Both the position numbers and the translations under genes were made by a program. The notes beneath the pieces are model-generated. The model saw only the letters and a list, made by a program, of their open reading frames with translations, had not been told where the DNA came from and did no database searches. This document shows, in pieces, positions 1-5,592 of a stretch of DNA of 5,592 bases. How positions within the stretch are numbered: the first letter of the stretch is position 1; the number at the start of each line of letters is the position of its first letter. This DNA comes from Roseovarius sp. (GTDB lineage: Bacteria; Pseudomonadota; Alphaproteobacteria; Rhodobacterales; Rhodobacteraceae): NCBI GenBank assembly GCA_021767845.1, contig JAASSQ010000199.1:1-5592 (forward strand), in the 5' to 3' direction.

Positions 1-1418
1 CCGTCATCGCGCCGCTCCTGCGGCAGGCCCGGCTGCAGAAGCGGCCCGCGCAGCTTCTGCAGTGGGAGGCCATCATCAACGACCCGATCGGTGCCCTGGC
101 CGCCGTGCTGGCCTTCGAGATCGTGCTGGTCCTGAACGCCGCCGAAACGGCGGGCGATGCGATCTGGGACATCACGCGCGGGATCGTCGTGGCCTCGGTG
201 CTGGGGGCCGCGGCGGGCGGGGGGATCGCGGAATCCTTCCGCCGCGCCTGGGTGCCGGAATTCATGAAGGTGCCGGTGCTCTTTGCCGTGCTGCTCGGCG
301 TCTTTGCGCTGTCCGACAGCATCCTTCACGAAAGCGGGCTGCTGGCGGTGACGGTCATGGGCATCTGGCTCGCCAATGCCGATCTGCCCAGCTACACCGA
401 GATGCGCCGCTTCAAGGAACACGCGACGATCCTGCTGGTATCGGGGGTGTTCATCCTGCTGGCCGCGAACATGGATTTCGACACGCTGGCGATGCTGGAA
501 TGGAAGGCGCTCGCCTTCGTGGCGGTGGTCGTGCTGCTGGTGCGCCCGCTCACGGTGTTCCTGTCGCTGGCCGGCACGCAATTGCCCTTCAAGGAACAGC
601 TTCTGGTCGCCTTCACCGGGCCGCGCGGCGTGGTTCTGGTGGCGGTGGCGGGGCTTTTCGCCGAGCGCCTCGTCGCCTCCGGCATCGAGGACGCGGCGCT
701 GCTGACACCGCTGGCTTTCGCGCTGGTTGCGGCGACGGTGGTGCTGCATGGCTTTTCGCTGCGCCCGATGGCACGGGCGCTCGGGCTGGCGGGGGCGGCG
801 ATCCCCGGGGTGATCTTCGTCGGCGGCTCGCGCTTTGCCGCCGCCTTCGCGCAGGCGCTGCACGACCTCGAGGTGCCGGTGCTGATCGCCGACGCCAACC
901 GAGCCCGCCTGCGTCCCGCGCGCGAGGCCGGTTTGCCGGTGTTCTTCGGCGACATCCTGTCCGAGGCCGCCGAGCACGGGGTCGAGATCATGAGCTTCGG
1001 GCAGGTTCTGGCCGTCAGCGACAACGATGCCTACAACACGCTGGTCGCCACCGACCTCGGCCCCGAATTCGGGCGCGAGAGCGTCTTTCAGCTCAAGCGC
1101 GCCAAGCAGGAAAGCAGGCGCCACGCGCTGCCCGCCTCGCTTGGCGGCAAGGCCCTGGCCGGGGGCATGACCTATGACGAGGTCGCCGCGAAGATGAATG
1201 ACGGCTGGACCGTGCGCGCCACTCGCCTGACCGAGGATTTCGACCTCGACGCATGGCGGGCCCGCAACCCCGAGGCCGTGCCGCTTGCCGAATATGACGA
1301 CGGCAACGGGCTGCACATGATCGCGGCCGACGAAGAGCCGCGCAAAGACACCGGCATCCGCCTGCTGTCCTTCGGGCCCAAGACCGACTCCGACGCTGGC
1401 AACGGCGCCGATCCTTGA
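1..1418 (+). CDS. Cation/proton antiporter (CPA1, NhaP-like) with C-terminal TrkA-N-like domain, 5' partial
   Basis: This is the C-terminal 471 residues of an inner-membrane monovalent cation (Na+ or K+)/H+ antiporter; the first complete codon is at base 3 and the start lies off the left edge. Visible residues 22-30 (EAIINDPIG) carry the Asn-Asp pair (N26, D27) typical of the ion-binding helix of CPA1 exchangers, and residues 206-210 (GPRGV) match another CPA1 hallmark. About seven or eight hydrophobic helices cover residues 28-260. From about residue 267 a cytoplasmic Rossmann-like domain begins (beta strand IPGVIFVGG, helix, then VLIADAN with acidic D297), resembling TrkA-N/RCK regulatory domains. 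A further soluble tail of about 110 residues, rich in charged residues, ends the protein. The usual glycine loop is degenerate (GGSRFA). Perhaps 120-170 N-terminal residues are missing. The family call is firm; the transported ion and the ligand of the soluble domain cannot be told. A GTG at 105 is internal, not the start, because the conserved ND helix begins before it. Confidence 0.9.
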   Translation, partial: VIAPLLRQARLQKRPAQLLQWEAIINDPIGALAAVLAFEIVLVLNAAETAGDAIWDITRGIVVASVLGAAAGGGIAESFRRAWVPEFMKVPVLFAVLLGVFALSDSILHESGLLAVTVMGIWLANADLPSYTEMRRFKEHATILLVSGVFILLAANMDFDTLAMLEWKALAFVAVVVLLVRPLTVFLSLAGTQLPFKEQLLVAFTGPRGVVLVAVAGLFAERLVASGIEDAALLTPLAFALVAATVVLHGFSLRPMARALGLAGAAIPGVIFVGGSRFAAAFAQALHDLEVPVLIADANRARLRPAREAGLPVFFGDILSEAAEHGVEIMSFGQVLAVSDNDAYNTLVATDLGPEFGRESVFQLKRAKQESRRHALPASLGGKALAGGMTYDEVAAKMNDGWTVRATRLTEDFDLDAWRARNPEAVPLAEYDDGNGLHMIAADEEPRKDTGIRLLSFGPKTDSDAGNGADP

Positions 1419-1423
1419 TCCGG

Positions 1424-1450
1424 CCCGGGCCAGGTGGTATCCCTGCCGGG
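1424..1450 (+). terminator. Weak bulged hairpin after the antiporter gene
   Basis: CCCGG (1424-1428) can pair with CCGGG (1446-1450), and CAGG (1431-1434) with CCTG (1442-1445). This gives nine base pairs with a two-base bulge (1429-1430) and a seven-base loop, starting six bases after the antiporter stop codon. It is followed by TTGGTCTGAT rather than a run of T, so it is not a canonical intrinsic terminator. It may slow transcription or protect the 3' end of the mRNA. In DNA this GC-rich it could also be chance. Confidence 0.3.
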
Positions 1451-1467
1451 TTGGTCTGATATGAGTA

Positions 1468-2094
1468 TTGCCGGTGCGGAGTCATGATTTCTCCGGGAAG
1501 ACCGCGTTGATCGCGGGGGCGGGCTGTGATGTCGGCATCGCCTTGGCGCACGGGTTTCGCGGCGCCGGGGCGCGGGTCGTGCTGCTGGATCGGGACGCGG
1601 CGCGCATCTCGGACGCCGCCGCCCTGGCGGCCGACCGGATCGAGACCCTGGCGCTGGACCCGCTGCGCCGTGATCTGTGCCGCAAGCTGGGCGACATCTG
1701 GGGGGACGAGCCTCTGGACATTCTGGTGCATCTGCAGGCGCTACGCGACCCCGGCAAGACCGGCCAGGTCATCACCGGTATCACGGGCCTGACCCGCGAT
1801 CTGGCCCGTGGCCTGCGCGCGGCGCGGGGCCGCGTTCTGACCGTGCACGCCGCGCCGCCGGGGCTGGCGGAGGCCGATCAGGTCCTGTTCGACCGGATGC
1901 TGTCGGCCTTGCCCGAGACCCTGCAAGCCCGGCTGGGGCGGCATGGCGTCCGGGTGAACGCGCTGCGCCTGCCAGGGCCAGCCGACACCGCCGCCACGCA
2001 TCGCGACCTTGTCGATCTGGCCCTGTTCCTGTGCGGCCCGGCAGGCGGGGCAATCGGCGGGGCGCTCATTCCGGTCTGGCCGCGTTCGCATTGA
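1468..2094 (+). CDS. Short-chain dehydrogenase/reductase-like protein lacking the catalytic residues
   Basis: This is a 208-residue protein with the SDR Rossmann fold, shorter than the usual 240-260. Residues 8-25 (FSGKTALIAGAGCDVGIA) are the first strand and glycine-rich NAD(P) loop. D41 ends the second strand (ARVVLLDRD), and D64 sits where SDRs bind the adenine. DILVHLQA (84-91) replaces the usual NNAG motif. GVRVNAL (160-166) and the C-terminal GGAIGGALIPV follow classical SDR order. The active-site serine after strand five is absent (VLTVHAAP, 123-130), and the YxxxK motif is replaced by QVLFD (138-142). Catalysis by the normal mechanism is therefore unlikely, while nucleotide binding remains possible. 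The start is uncertain: TTG 1468 is the first in-frame start after a stop at 1462, GTG 1474 is an alternative, and neither has a convincing ribosome binding site. The gene ends 51 bases before argS. Substrate and role are unknown. Confidence 0.72.
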   Translation: MPVRSHDFSGKTALIAGAGCDVGIALAHGFRGAGARVVLLDRDAARISDAAALAADRIETLALDPLRRDLCRKLGDIWGDEPLDILVHLQALRDPGKTGQVITGITGLTRDLARGLRAARGRVLTVHAAPPGLAEADQVLFDRMLSALPETLQARLGRHGVRVNALRLPGPADTAATHRDLVDLALFLCGPAGGAIGGALIPVWPRSH

Positions 2095-2118
2095 CGCGGG
2101 CTGCGGCGGTGGTAAACC
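2091..2118 (+). promoter_or_regulatory. Candidate sigma-70 promoter for argS
   Basis: TTGACG (2091-2096) is a good alphaproteobacterial -35 box. It is followed after 16 bases by TAAACC (2113-2118), which matches only three positions of TATAAT, within the one AT-rich spot of the gap. Transcription would start near 2125, leaving a leader of about 20 bases before the argS start. The -35 overlaps the stop codon (2092-2094) of the upstream SDR-like gene. The spacing is sensible but the -10 is weak, so this is an inference. Confidence 0.35.
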
Positions 2119-2145
2119 GGCGCGCGACGAACAAGGGATGATCCT

Positions 2146-3891
2146 ATGAATCTGTTCACCGAAATCCACGGTCTCGTGCTGAACGACCTGGCCGCGCTGC
2201 AGGCCGACGGTGTGCTGCCGGCCGATCTAGACCTCGGCAATGTCACGGTCGAGCCGCCGCGTGACCCGGCGCATGGCGACATGGCCACGAACGCCGCGAT
2301 GGTGCTGGCCAAGCCCGCGGGCCGCAAGCCGCGCGACATCGCCGAGGATCTGGCCGCGCGCCTGCGGGCTCATGACCGGATCGAGACCGCCGAGGTGGCA
2401 GGGCCGGGGTTTCTGAACCTGCGGCTGGCCGATGGCGTCTGGCACGACGTGCTGCGCGCCGCGCTCGAGGGCGGCGAGGATTTCGGCCGCTCGGCCCTGG
2501 GCGCGGGCAAGAAGGTGAACGTGGAATATGTCAGCGCCAACCCCACCGGGCCGCTGCATGTGGGCCACACGCGCGGCGCGGTCTTCGGCGACGCCCTGGC
2601 CAGCCTGCTGGATTACGTGGGCTACGACGTGACCCGCGAATACTACATCAACGACGGCGGCGCGCAGGTCGATGTGCTGGCACGCTCGGTCTACCTGCGC
2701 TATCTTGAGGCGCATGGCCAGGCCGTCGCCTTCGAGGATGGCACCTATCCCGGCGACTACCTGATCGGGGTGGGTGAGGCGCTCAAGGACAAGGTGGGCG
2801 ATGCCTATGTCGATCAGCCCGAATCCGTCTGGCTGGCCGAGGTCCGCAGCTTTGCCACCGACGCGATGATGGCCATGATCCGCGAGGATCTGAAGGCGCT
2901 CGGCGTCGAGATGGACGTGTTCTTCTCGGAAAAATCGCTCTACGGCACGGGCCGCATCGAAGAGGCGCTGACCTGGCTGCAGGATCGCGGCCTGATCTAC
3001 GAAGGCGTGCTGGAGCCGCCCAAGGGCAAGACCCCCGAGGATTGGGAACCGCGCGAACAGACGCTGTTCCGCTCGACCGACTACGGCGACGACGTGGACC
3101 GCCCCGTCAAGAAATCCGACGGAAGCTGGACCTATTTCGCCCCCGACATCGCCTATCACTACGACAAGGTCAGCCGCGGCTTCGACTTGCTGATCGACGT
3201 GTTCGGCGCCGATCACGGCGGCTACGTCAAGCGGATGAAGGCCGCCGTGGCCGCGCTCACCGACAATCGCGTGCCGCTCGACATCAAGCTGTGCCAGCTC
3301 GTCAAGCTCTACAAGAACGGCGAGCCGTTCAAGATGTCCAAGCGGGCAGGGACCTTCGTGACCCTGCGCGACGTGGTCGATCAGGTGGGCGCGGACGTGA
3401 CCCGCTTCGTGATGCTCACGCGCAAGAACGACGCGCCGCTAGACTTCGACTTCGACAAGGTGCTCGAACAGTCCAAGGACAACCCGGTTTTCTACGTTCA
3501 ATATGCCAATGCCCGCGTGAACTCGGTGCTGCGCAAGGCGCGCGAGGCCGGGATCGATGTGGACGATGCCACGCTGGCGCGCGCCGATCTGTCGGGCCTG
3601 ACGCACGAGGCCGAGATCGCGGTCGCCAAGAAGCTGGCCGAGTGGCCGCGCCTTGTCGAACTGGCCGGACGCATGAACGAGCCGCACCGCGTGGCCTTCT
3701 ACCTCTACGATCTCGCCTCGGAGCTGCACACACTCTGGAACAGGGGCAATGACGAACCCGCCCTGCGCTTCCTGCAAGAGGACGAACCGGCCATCAGCCA
3801 GAGCAAAATCGCCCTCGCGCGGGCCGTGACCGTTGTTATTTCCGCCGGTCTTGGTATTCTTGGCGTAACCCCGGCCCAGGAAATGCGCTGA
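2146..3891 (+). CDS. argS: Arginine--tRNA ligase (ArgRS), class I
   Basis: This cytoplasmic enzyme joins arginine to tRNA(Arg) using ATP. At 581 residues it has the normal bacterial length. Residues 1 to about 90 form the N-terminal additional domain that contacts the tRNA elbow. The class I HIGH signature appears as HVGH (138-141) within NPTGPLHVGHTRGA, and the conserved YYINDGGAQ follows at about 166-174. The catalytic core includes FGADHGGY and the KMSKS loop as KMSKR (396-400). A DALR anticodon-binding domain runs from about 448 (NPVFYVQYANARVNSVLRKA) to the end. The segment EPPKGKTPEDWEPREQTLFR, near 290-310, is in my recollection characteristic of alphaproteobacterial ArgRS. ATG 2146 is supported by AAGGGA at 2133-2138, seven bases upstream, and by the usual N-terminal alignment. 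All motifs are intact. Codons near the 3' end (563-574) shift to T-ending forms, which suggests an overlapping signal for the downstream genes. Confidence 0.98.
   Translation: MNLFTEIHGLVLNDLAALQADGVLPADLDLGNVTVEPPRDPAHGDMATNAAMVLAKPAGRKPRDIAEDLAARLRAHDRIETAEVAGPGFLNLRLADGVWHDVLRAALEGGEDFGRSALGAGKKVNVEYVSANPTGPLHVGHTRGAVFGDALASLLDYVGYDVTREYYINDGGAQVDVLARSVYLRYLEAHGQAVAFEDGTYPGDYLIGVGEALKDKVGDAYVDQPESVWLAEVRSFATDAMMAMIREDLKALGVEMDVFFSEKSLYGTGRIEEALTWLQDRGLIYEGVLEPPKGKTPEDWEPREQTLFRSTDYGDDVDRPVKKSDGSWTYFAPDIAYHYDKVSRGFDLLIDVFGADHGGYVKRMKAAVAALTDNRVPLDIKLCQLVKLYKNGEPFKMSKRAGTFVTLRDVVDQVGADVTRFVMLTRKNDAPLDFDFDKVLEQSKDNPVFYVQYANARVNSVLRKAREAGIDVDDATLARADLSGLTHEAEIAVAKKLAEWPRLVELAGRMNEPHRVAFYLYDLASELHTLWNRGNDEPALRFLQEDEPAISQSKIALARAVTVVISAGLGILGVTPAQEMR
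3833..3860 (+). promoter_or_regulatory. Candidate internal promoter at the 3' end of argS
   Basis: TTGTTA (3833-3838) and TATTCT (3855-3860) are separated by 16 bases, and each matches four of six consensus positions of a sigma-70 promoter. They sit in an AT-rich island inside an otherwise very GC-rich gene. The codons here are atypical for argS: the only two ATT isoleucine codons of the gene fall in this patch, all 15 earlier ones being ATC. Transcription from about 3867 would give a leader of roughly 105 bases for the SPOR gene and nagZ. This is inference; no transcription data are visible. Confidence 0.35.
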
Positions 3892-3906
3892 CATAATGCG
3901 CGGCGG

Positions 3907-3954
3907 CGCCGGGGACAGGCAGTAAATGATCCCCGGCGGCAATGTATCGCCGGG
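3907..3954 (+). promoter_or_regulatory. Two mutually exclusive hairpins in the argS-SPOR gap
   Basis: CGCCGGGGA (3907-3915) pairs perfectly with TCCCCGGCG (3930-3938), giving nine base pairs around a 14-base loop. The same middle arm, CCCGGCG (3932-3938), can instead pair with CGCCGGG (3948-3954), giving seven base pairs plus a possible G-U. Only one of the two can form at a time. The downstream hairpin ends seven bases before the ribosome binding site of the SPOR gene. No T-run follows either stem, so neither is a classical terminator. The arrangement resembles an attenuator or translational switch, but GC-rich sequence makes such pairings easy to find by chance. Confidence 0.4.
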
Positions 3955-3961
3955 CGGAAAT

Positions 3962-3967
3962 GAGGCG
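3962..3967 (+). promoter_or_regulatory. Ribosome binding site deciding the SPOR-protein start
   Basis: GAGGCG at 3962-3967, with core GAGG at 3962-3965, lies six bases before ATG 3972. The upstream in-frame ATGs at 3942 and 3960 have no comparable purine-rich site at the right distance. The 3942 ATG also falls in the loop of a possible hairpin. Start 3972 is therefore preferred. Confidence 0.6.
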
Positions 3968-3971
3968 AGAC

Positions 3972-4901
3972 ATGGCACAGATGCATTCGGCGCAGCAGGC
4001 GGCTGCGCCCGAGCAGGGCAACAAGATCGCGAAACTGACCAACCTGGCCGGCGCGGCCATATCGCTGGCGCTCGTCGTCGGGGTCGGGGTCTGGGGATAC
4101 AAGCTGCTGGTGCGCGATGTCAGCGGCGTGCCGGTGGTCCGCGCCGCCGAAGGGCCGATGCGCGTGCAGCCCGACGATCCCGGTGGGCGGCAGGCGCTGC
4201 ATCAGGGGCTGGCGGTCAACGCGGTCGCCGCCGAAGGCACCGCCGAAAAACCGGCCGATCGGCTGATCCTTGCGCCCAAGCCGCTTGAACTGACCCTCGA
4301 TGACGTGCCCGCGGCGGAACTGGCCGTGGCCCGCGCCCCGGACGATGCCCCGACCGAAACGCCCGGGCAGCCCGCGGAGCGCGCCGAGGCCCCGGCGGAG
4401 CTCTCCGACATCGACCGCGCCGTGCAATTGGCGGCGGCACAGGTGCCGCAGGCCGCGTCCGGCGCCACGCCCGGCACCACGACGGCCGAAAGCACCGATG
4501 CCGCGGCCGGGGACGAGCGTGAGACCGTCGAGGGCGGGCTTGGAACCTCGCTCCGCCCGCAACTGCGCCCGGCCTCTCTGGGCCAGGTGCGCGAGGTATC
4601 GGCCCCCGCCCGAACCGGTCCGCAAGAGGTGGACCCCGCCGACATTCCAGCCGGCACCCGTCTGGCGCAGCTCGGCGCCTTCGAATCGGCCGAGATCGCG
4701 CGCCAGGAATGGACCCGCCTCAGCGGGCGCTTTGCCGAGTATCTCGAAGGCAAGGATCGCGTGATCGAAAAGGCCCAAAGCGGCGGGCGCACGTTCTATC
4801 GCCTGCGGGCGATGGGCTTTGCCGATGTCAGCGATGCGCGGCGGTTCTGCTCTGCGCTCACGGCGGAAAACGCCGATTGCATCCCGGTGGTCACAAGGTG
4901 A
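3972..4901 (+). CDS. Single-pass membrane protein with C-terminal SPOR (peptidoglycan-binding) domain
   Basis: This 309-residue bitopic inner-membrane protein has a short cytoplasmic N-terminus, one transmembrane helix at about 25-47 (AGAAISLALVVGVGVWGYKL), and a periplasmic remainder. A juxtamembrane block at 48-85 (RDVSGVPVV, then GPMRV, DPGG and HQGLAVNAV) looks conserved in Rhodobacteraceae homologues as I remember them. A long low-complexity Ala/Pro/Glu linker fills about 86-225 and includes SLRPQLRP (193-200). The SPOR domain spans about 228-307, starting TRLAQLGAF and continuing with FYRLRAMGF. SPOR domains bind glycan strands stripped of stem peptides, usually at the division septum, so a role in cell division or wall remodelling is likely. 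The only two cysteines, C293 and C303, lie in this domain and may form a disulfide. The TGA overlaps the nagZ GTG by four bases. The domain call is firm; the exact role is inferred. Confidence 0.9.
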   Translation: MAQMHSAQQAAAPEQGNKIAKLTNLAGAAISLALVVGVGVWGYKLLVRDVSGVPVVRAAEGPMRVQPDDPGGRQALHQGLAVNAVAAEGTAEKPADRLILAPKPLELTLDDVPAAELAVARAPDDAPTETPGQPAERAEAPAELSDIDRAVQLAAAQVPQAASGATPGTTTAESTDAAAGDERETVEGGLGTSLRPQLRPASLGQVREVSAPARTGPQEVDPADIPAGTRLAQLGAFESAEIARQEWTRLSGRFAEYLEGKDRVIEKAQSGGRTFYRLRAMGFADVSDARRFCSALTAENADCIPVVTR

Positions 4902-5592
4902 GCGGCGCAGCCGGGGCCTGCATCCTCGATGCCGAAGGCCCCCGCCTCACCCCCGACGAAAAGCGATTCTTCGCGCAGGCCGACCCGTTCGGCTTCATCC
5001 TTTTCGCGCGCAATATCGACACGCCCGACCAGGTCCGCGCGCTCTGCTCCGAGATGCGCGAGGCCGTGGGCCGCGACGCGCCCATCACCATCGACCAGGA
5101 AGGCGGGCGCGTGCAACGCCTGCGCGCGCCCCTCTGGCGGGACTGGCTGCCGCCGCTCGAACATGTGGCCGTGGCCGGGCCCGACGCCGAACAGGCAATG
5201 TATCTGCGCTACCGCCTGATCGCCGCCGAGCTGCGCGATCTCGGGATCGACAGCAACTGCGCCCCGCTGGTCGATGTGGCGGGCCCCGAAACCCACGATT
5301 TCCTGAAAAACCGCTGCTACGGCTTCGATCCCGCCACGGTGGCGCGGCTGGGGCAGGCGGTGGCCGATGGGCTGCTCGATGGCGGGGTGCTGCCGGTGCT
5401 CAAGCATATCCCGGGCCACGGCCGCGCGGTGGTGGACAGCCACCTTGACCTGCCCGTGGTCGCCGCGTCGCACCGCGATCTGGCCGAGGTGGATTTCGCC
5501 CCCTTCAAGGCGCTCAACGACCTGCCGATGGGGATGACCGCGCACCTGGTCTATTCCGCGCTCGATGACCGGCCGGCCACGACCTCCGCCAA
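4898..5592 (+). CDS. nagZ: Beta-N-acetylhexosaminidase NagZ (glycoside hydrolase family 3), 3' partial
   Basis: NagZ acts in the cytoplasm in peptidoglycan recycling, removing N-acetylglucosamine from GlcNAc-anhydroMurNAc peptides. The frame stays open from GTG 4898 to the right edge: 231 codons of the roughly 330-340 expected. Family motifs appear in order: FGFILFARNI near the N-terminus, DQEGGRVQRL (66-75), IDSNCAPLVDVA (117-128), NR (138-139, substrate contacts), KHIPGHG (169-175) and DSH (180-182), whose Asp/His form the acid/base dyad characteristic of NagZ. MTAHLVYSALDDRPATTS follows, just before the edge. The nucleophilic Asp (in SDDLSM in relatives) lies beyond the window. GTG 4898 overlaps the stop codon of the SPOR gene (GTGA) and has no clear ribosome binding site of its own, so translation is probably coupled. 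The conserved N-terminus follows it closely, which supports this start. From recall of related genomes, scpA and scpB may follow. Confidence 0.95.
   Translation, partial: MSGAAGACILDAEGPRLTPDEKRFFAQADPFGFILFARNIDTPDQVRALCSEMREAVGRDAPITIDQEGGRVQRLRAPLWRDWLPPLEHVAVAGPDAEQAMYLRYRLIAAELRDLGIDSNCAPLVDVAGPETHDFLKNRCYGFDPATVARLGQAVADGLLDGGVLPVLKHIPGHGRAVVDSHLDLPVVAASHRDLAEVDFAPFKALNDLPMGMTAHLVYSALDDRPATTSA

Noticed and set aside
62..1177. Open frame of 371 codons on the + strand in a different frame over the antiporter
   Set aside because: Its translation is Arg/Gly/Ala-rich with no motif, while the overlapping frame encodes clear membrane helices and the CPA1 signatures.
1422..1431. Perfect ten-base palindrome GGCCCGGGCC after the antiporter gene
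   Set aside because: It has no loop and is too short for a terminator. Such palindromes are common at this GC content, and the bulged hairpin noted at 1424-1450 is the better reading.
2227..3216. Long open frame (329 codons) on the - strand across argS
   Set aside because: It lies wholly inside the unmistakable argS gene. Its composition is what the GC-rich codon pattern of argS produces on the opposite strand, and it shows no recognisable motif.
3942..3971. Longer N-terminus for the SPOR protein from ATG 3942 or 3960
   Set aside because: Neither ATG has a ribosome binding site, the added residues (MYRRAEMRRD) are not seen in homologues as I recall them, and GAGG sits correctly before ATG 3972.
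4330..4560. Ala/Pro/Glu-rich stretch that could suggest tandem repeats
   Set aside because: I found no repeating unit at DNA or protein level; it looks like an ordinary disordered periplasmic linker.
3705..4778. Open frame of 357 codons on the - strand across the argS end and the SPOR gene
   Set aside because: It runs antisense through two well-supported genes and the gap between them, and its protein is Arg/Gly-rich low complexity. High GC suppresses stop codons, so long shadows are expected.

Overview
The window is chromosomal DNA of very high GC content from an alphaproteobacterium, most probably of the Rhodobacteraceae/Rhodobacterales. This rests on strong use of G/C-ending codons, the style of the arginyl-tRNA synthetase, and the gene order argS - SPOR-domain membrane protein - nagZ, which I recall as typical of that family. 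Everything legible lies on the + strand, and the genes are tightly packed. I see no rRNA, tRNA, CRISPR array, insertion sequence or phage gene, and no gene-free stretch longer than 80 bases.

Layout. The window opens inside a monovalent cation/proton antiporter of the CPA1 (NhaP-like) type that carries a C-terminal Rossmann (TrkA-N-like) domain; its first membrane helices lie off the left edge. A weak bulged hairpin follows. Next is a short protein of the short-chain dehydrogenase/reductase (SDR) fold that has apparently lost the catalytic Ser/Tyr/Lys. Then comes a full-length argS (581 residues) with its own good ribosome binding site and a candidate promoter whose -35 box overlaps the SDR stop codon. 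After an 80-base gap containing mutually exclusive hairpins come a single-pass envelope protein ending in a SPOR (peptidoglycan-binding) domain and, overlapping it by four bases (GTGA), the first 231 codons of nagZ, encoding beta-N-acetylhexosaminidase. nagZ runs off the right edge before its catalytic Asp.

How the genes fit together. argS is a translation housekeeping gene. The SPOR protein and NagZ form a small peptidoglycan module: one should bind denuded glycan strands in the periplasm, the other removes GlcNAc from cytoplasmic muropeptides during cell-wall recycling. Their overlap suggests co-translation. An AT-rich, codon-atypical patch at the 3' end of argS, followed by alternative hairpins, could be the promoter and leader of this downstream unit. 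Antiporter and SDR protein have no evident functional link to the rest.

Overall this is an ordinary core-genome region. The points most worth a second look are the argS 3'-end/leader signal, the catalytically dead SDR-like protein, and the uncharacterised juxtamembrane block of the SPOR protein.
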